Assembly (NCBI GenBank): GCA_017960705.1 | Contig: JAGCYR010000200.1 | Coordinates: forward strand, 1-5,053 | Origin: Clostridia bacterium | GTDB lineage: Bacteria > Bacillota > Clostridia > Oscillospirales > CAG-272 | DNA: 5,053 bases | Direction: 5' to 3' | Shown here: piece after piece, positions 4,859 through 5,053 of the stretch | How positions within the stretch are numbered: position 1 is the stretch's first letter | How the letters are laid out: every line of letters starts with the position of its first letter | The notes under the pieces: model-generated | The model's input: the letters and a program-made list of their open reading frames with translations, nothing else | Database searches by the model: none | Told to the model about the DNA's origin: nothing | Program-made: the position numbers and the translations under genes

Positions 4859-4887
4859 TTGCAAAGATGAGGGCGGCGTGGTATGAT
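4859..4887 (+). promoter_or_regulatory. Promoter of the XRE-type gene
   Basis: The -35 is TTGCAA (4859-4864), the spacer is 17 bp and the -10 is TATGAT (4882-4887) with an extended TGG just before it. The predicted start is near 4894, so the leader is only about 13 nt and consists almost entirely of the ribosome binding site. Confidence 0.65.
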
Positions 4888-4906
4888 AGAGAGCGGAGGT
4901 GACGAA

Positions 4907-5053
4907 ATGGAAACCAAAGACGTGCTTTACGGGTTGAGAACCAAAAAGGGGCTGTCGCAGTAGGAACTCGCGGTAAAACTGTTCGTGACGCGGAAGGCGG
5001 TTTCACGCTGTGAGTCCGGGGAGACCGTACCGAACACCGAGACGCTGAAACTG
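4907..5053 (+). pseudogene. XRE-family helix-turn-helix regulator with in-frame TAG at codon 19 (truncated by window)
   Basis: GGAGG at 4895-4899 precedes the ATG by 7 nt. Translation gives METKDVLYGLRTKKGLSQ, then TAG (4961-4963), and then ELAVKLFVTRKAVSRCESGE ... VPNTETLKL in the same frame to the window end. Across the stop this is the classic XRE DNA-binding domain, where relatives read LSQ-(E/D/Q)-ELAEKLFVTRQAVSRWENGE. One base change (GAG or CAG to TAG) explains the stop. Two more departures affect normally strong positions: Cys for Trp in SRWE (TGT for TGG) and Lys for Gln in RQAVSR. Together they suggest decay under relaxed selection. Alternatives are a sequencing error or amber read-through. 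The promoter and ribosome site are still well formed, so inactivation would be recent. Confidence 0.8.

Noticed and set aside
4842..4860. Hairpin AAGCAAC/GTTGCTT as a second terminator
   Set aside because: The 7-bp stem lacks a T run rightward and has only a TTTT leftward where no gene needs it. It overlaps the -35 of the XRE promoter by two bases and may be chance.
3183..5006. 607-codon open frame on the minus strand across putP
   Set aside because: It is antisense to a clear PutP protein and rich in Asp/Arg/His as expected from the complement of membrane helices in GC-rich codons. It has no ribosome site or family resemblance.

Overview
The window looks like chromosomal DNA from a GC-rich Gram-positive bacterium, most likely an uncultured gut-type member of the Clostridia. 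The reasons are strong GGAGG-type ribosome binding sites ahead of every gene, GC-rich third codon positions, sigma-A style promoters, a clostridial-looking surface protein, and a tRNA with an encoded CCA end. This placement is inference; there is no rRNA or marker gene to confirm it.

From left to right, positions 1-2981 are all transcribed leftward. In order of transcription they are: a tRNA-Trp(CCA) gene with its own promoter and strong terminator (2869-3024); a signal-peptide-bearing, membrane-anchored surface protein of 357 aa (1623-2696) with its own terminator; a LOG-family Rossmann protein (825-1376); a 38-aa small ORF followed by a stand-alone TfoX N-terminal-domain protein (326-773); and the first 76 codons of an EamA/DMT-type transporter that runs off the left edge. 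The LOG, small ORF-TfoX and EamA units each have a convincing promoter but no terminator between them, so read-through is likely.

Positions 2982-3206 form a divergent spacer. It holds back-to-back promoters for tRNA-Trp (leftward) and for a rightward PutP-type sodium/proline symporter (3207-4799). The symporter is closed by a clear terminator. The right edge carries the start of an XRE-type helix-turn-helix gene with an in-frame TAG at codon 19, probably a pseudogene.

The most unusual DNA lies between the surface-protein gene and tRNA-Trp (2714-2866). The 8-bp word GTGAAGTT recurs four times and separates stem-loops whose arms differ in sequence but each remain fully complementary. The run ends in a 77-bp element bounded by perfect 13-bp inverted repeats. 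Two further patterns stand out. First, two near-identical leftward promoter modules 727 bp apart share sequence from the -35 into the start of the transcript, and both carry a palindrome in the spacer. Second, four other promoters all use TTGCAA as the -35 with exactly 17 bp of spacing.

The genes do not form one pathway. The window reads as a housekeeping and transport neighbourhood with repeat-bearing intergenic DNA, and I see no defence system or intact mobile element.
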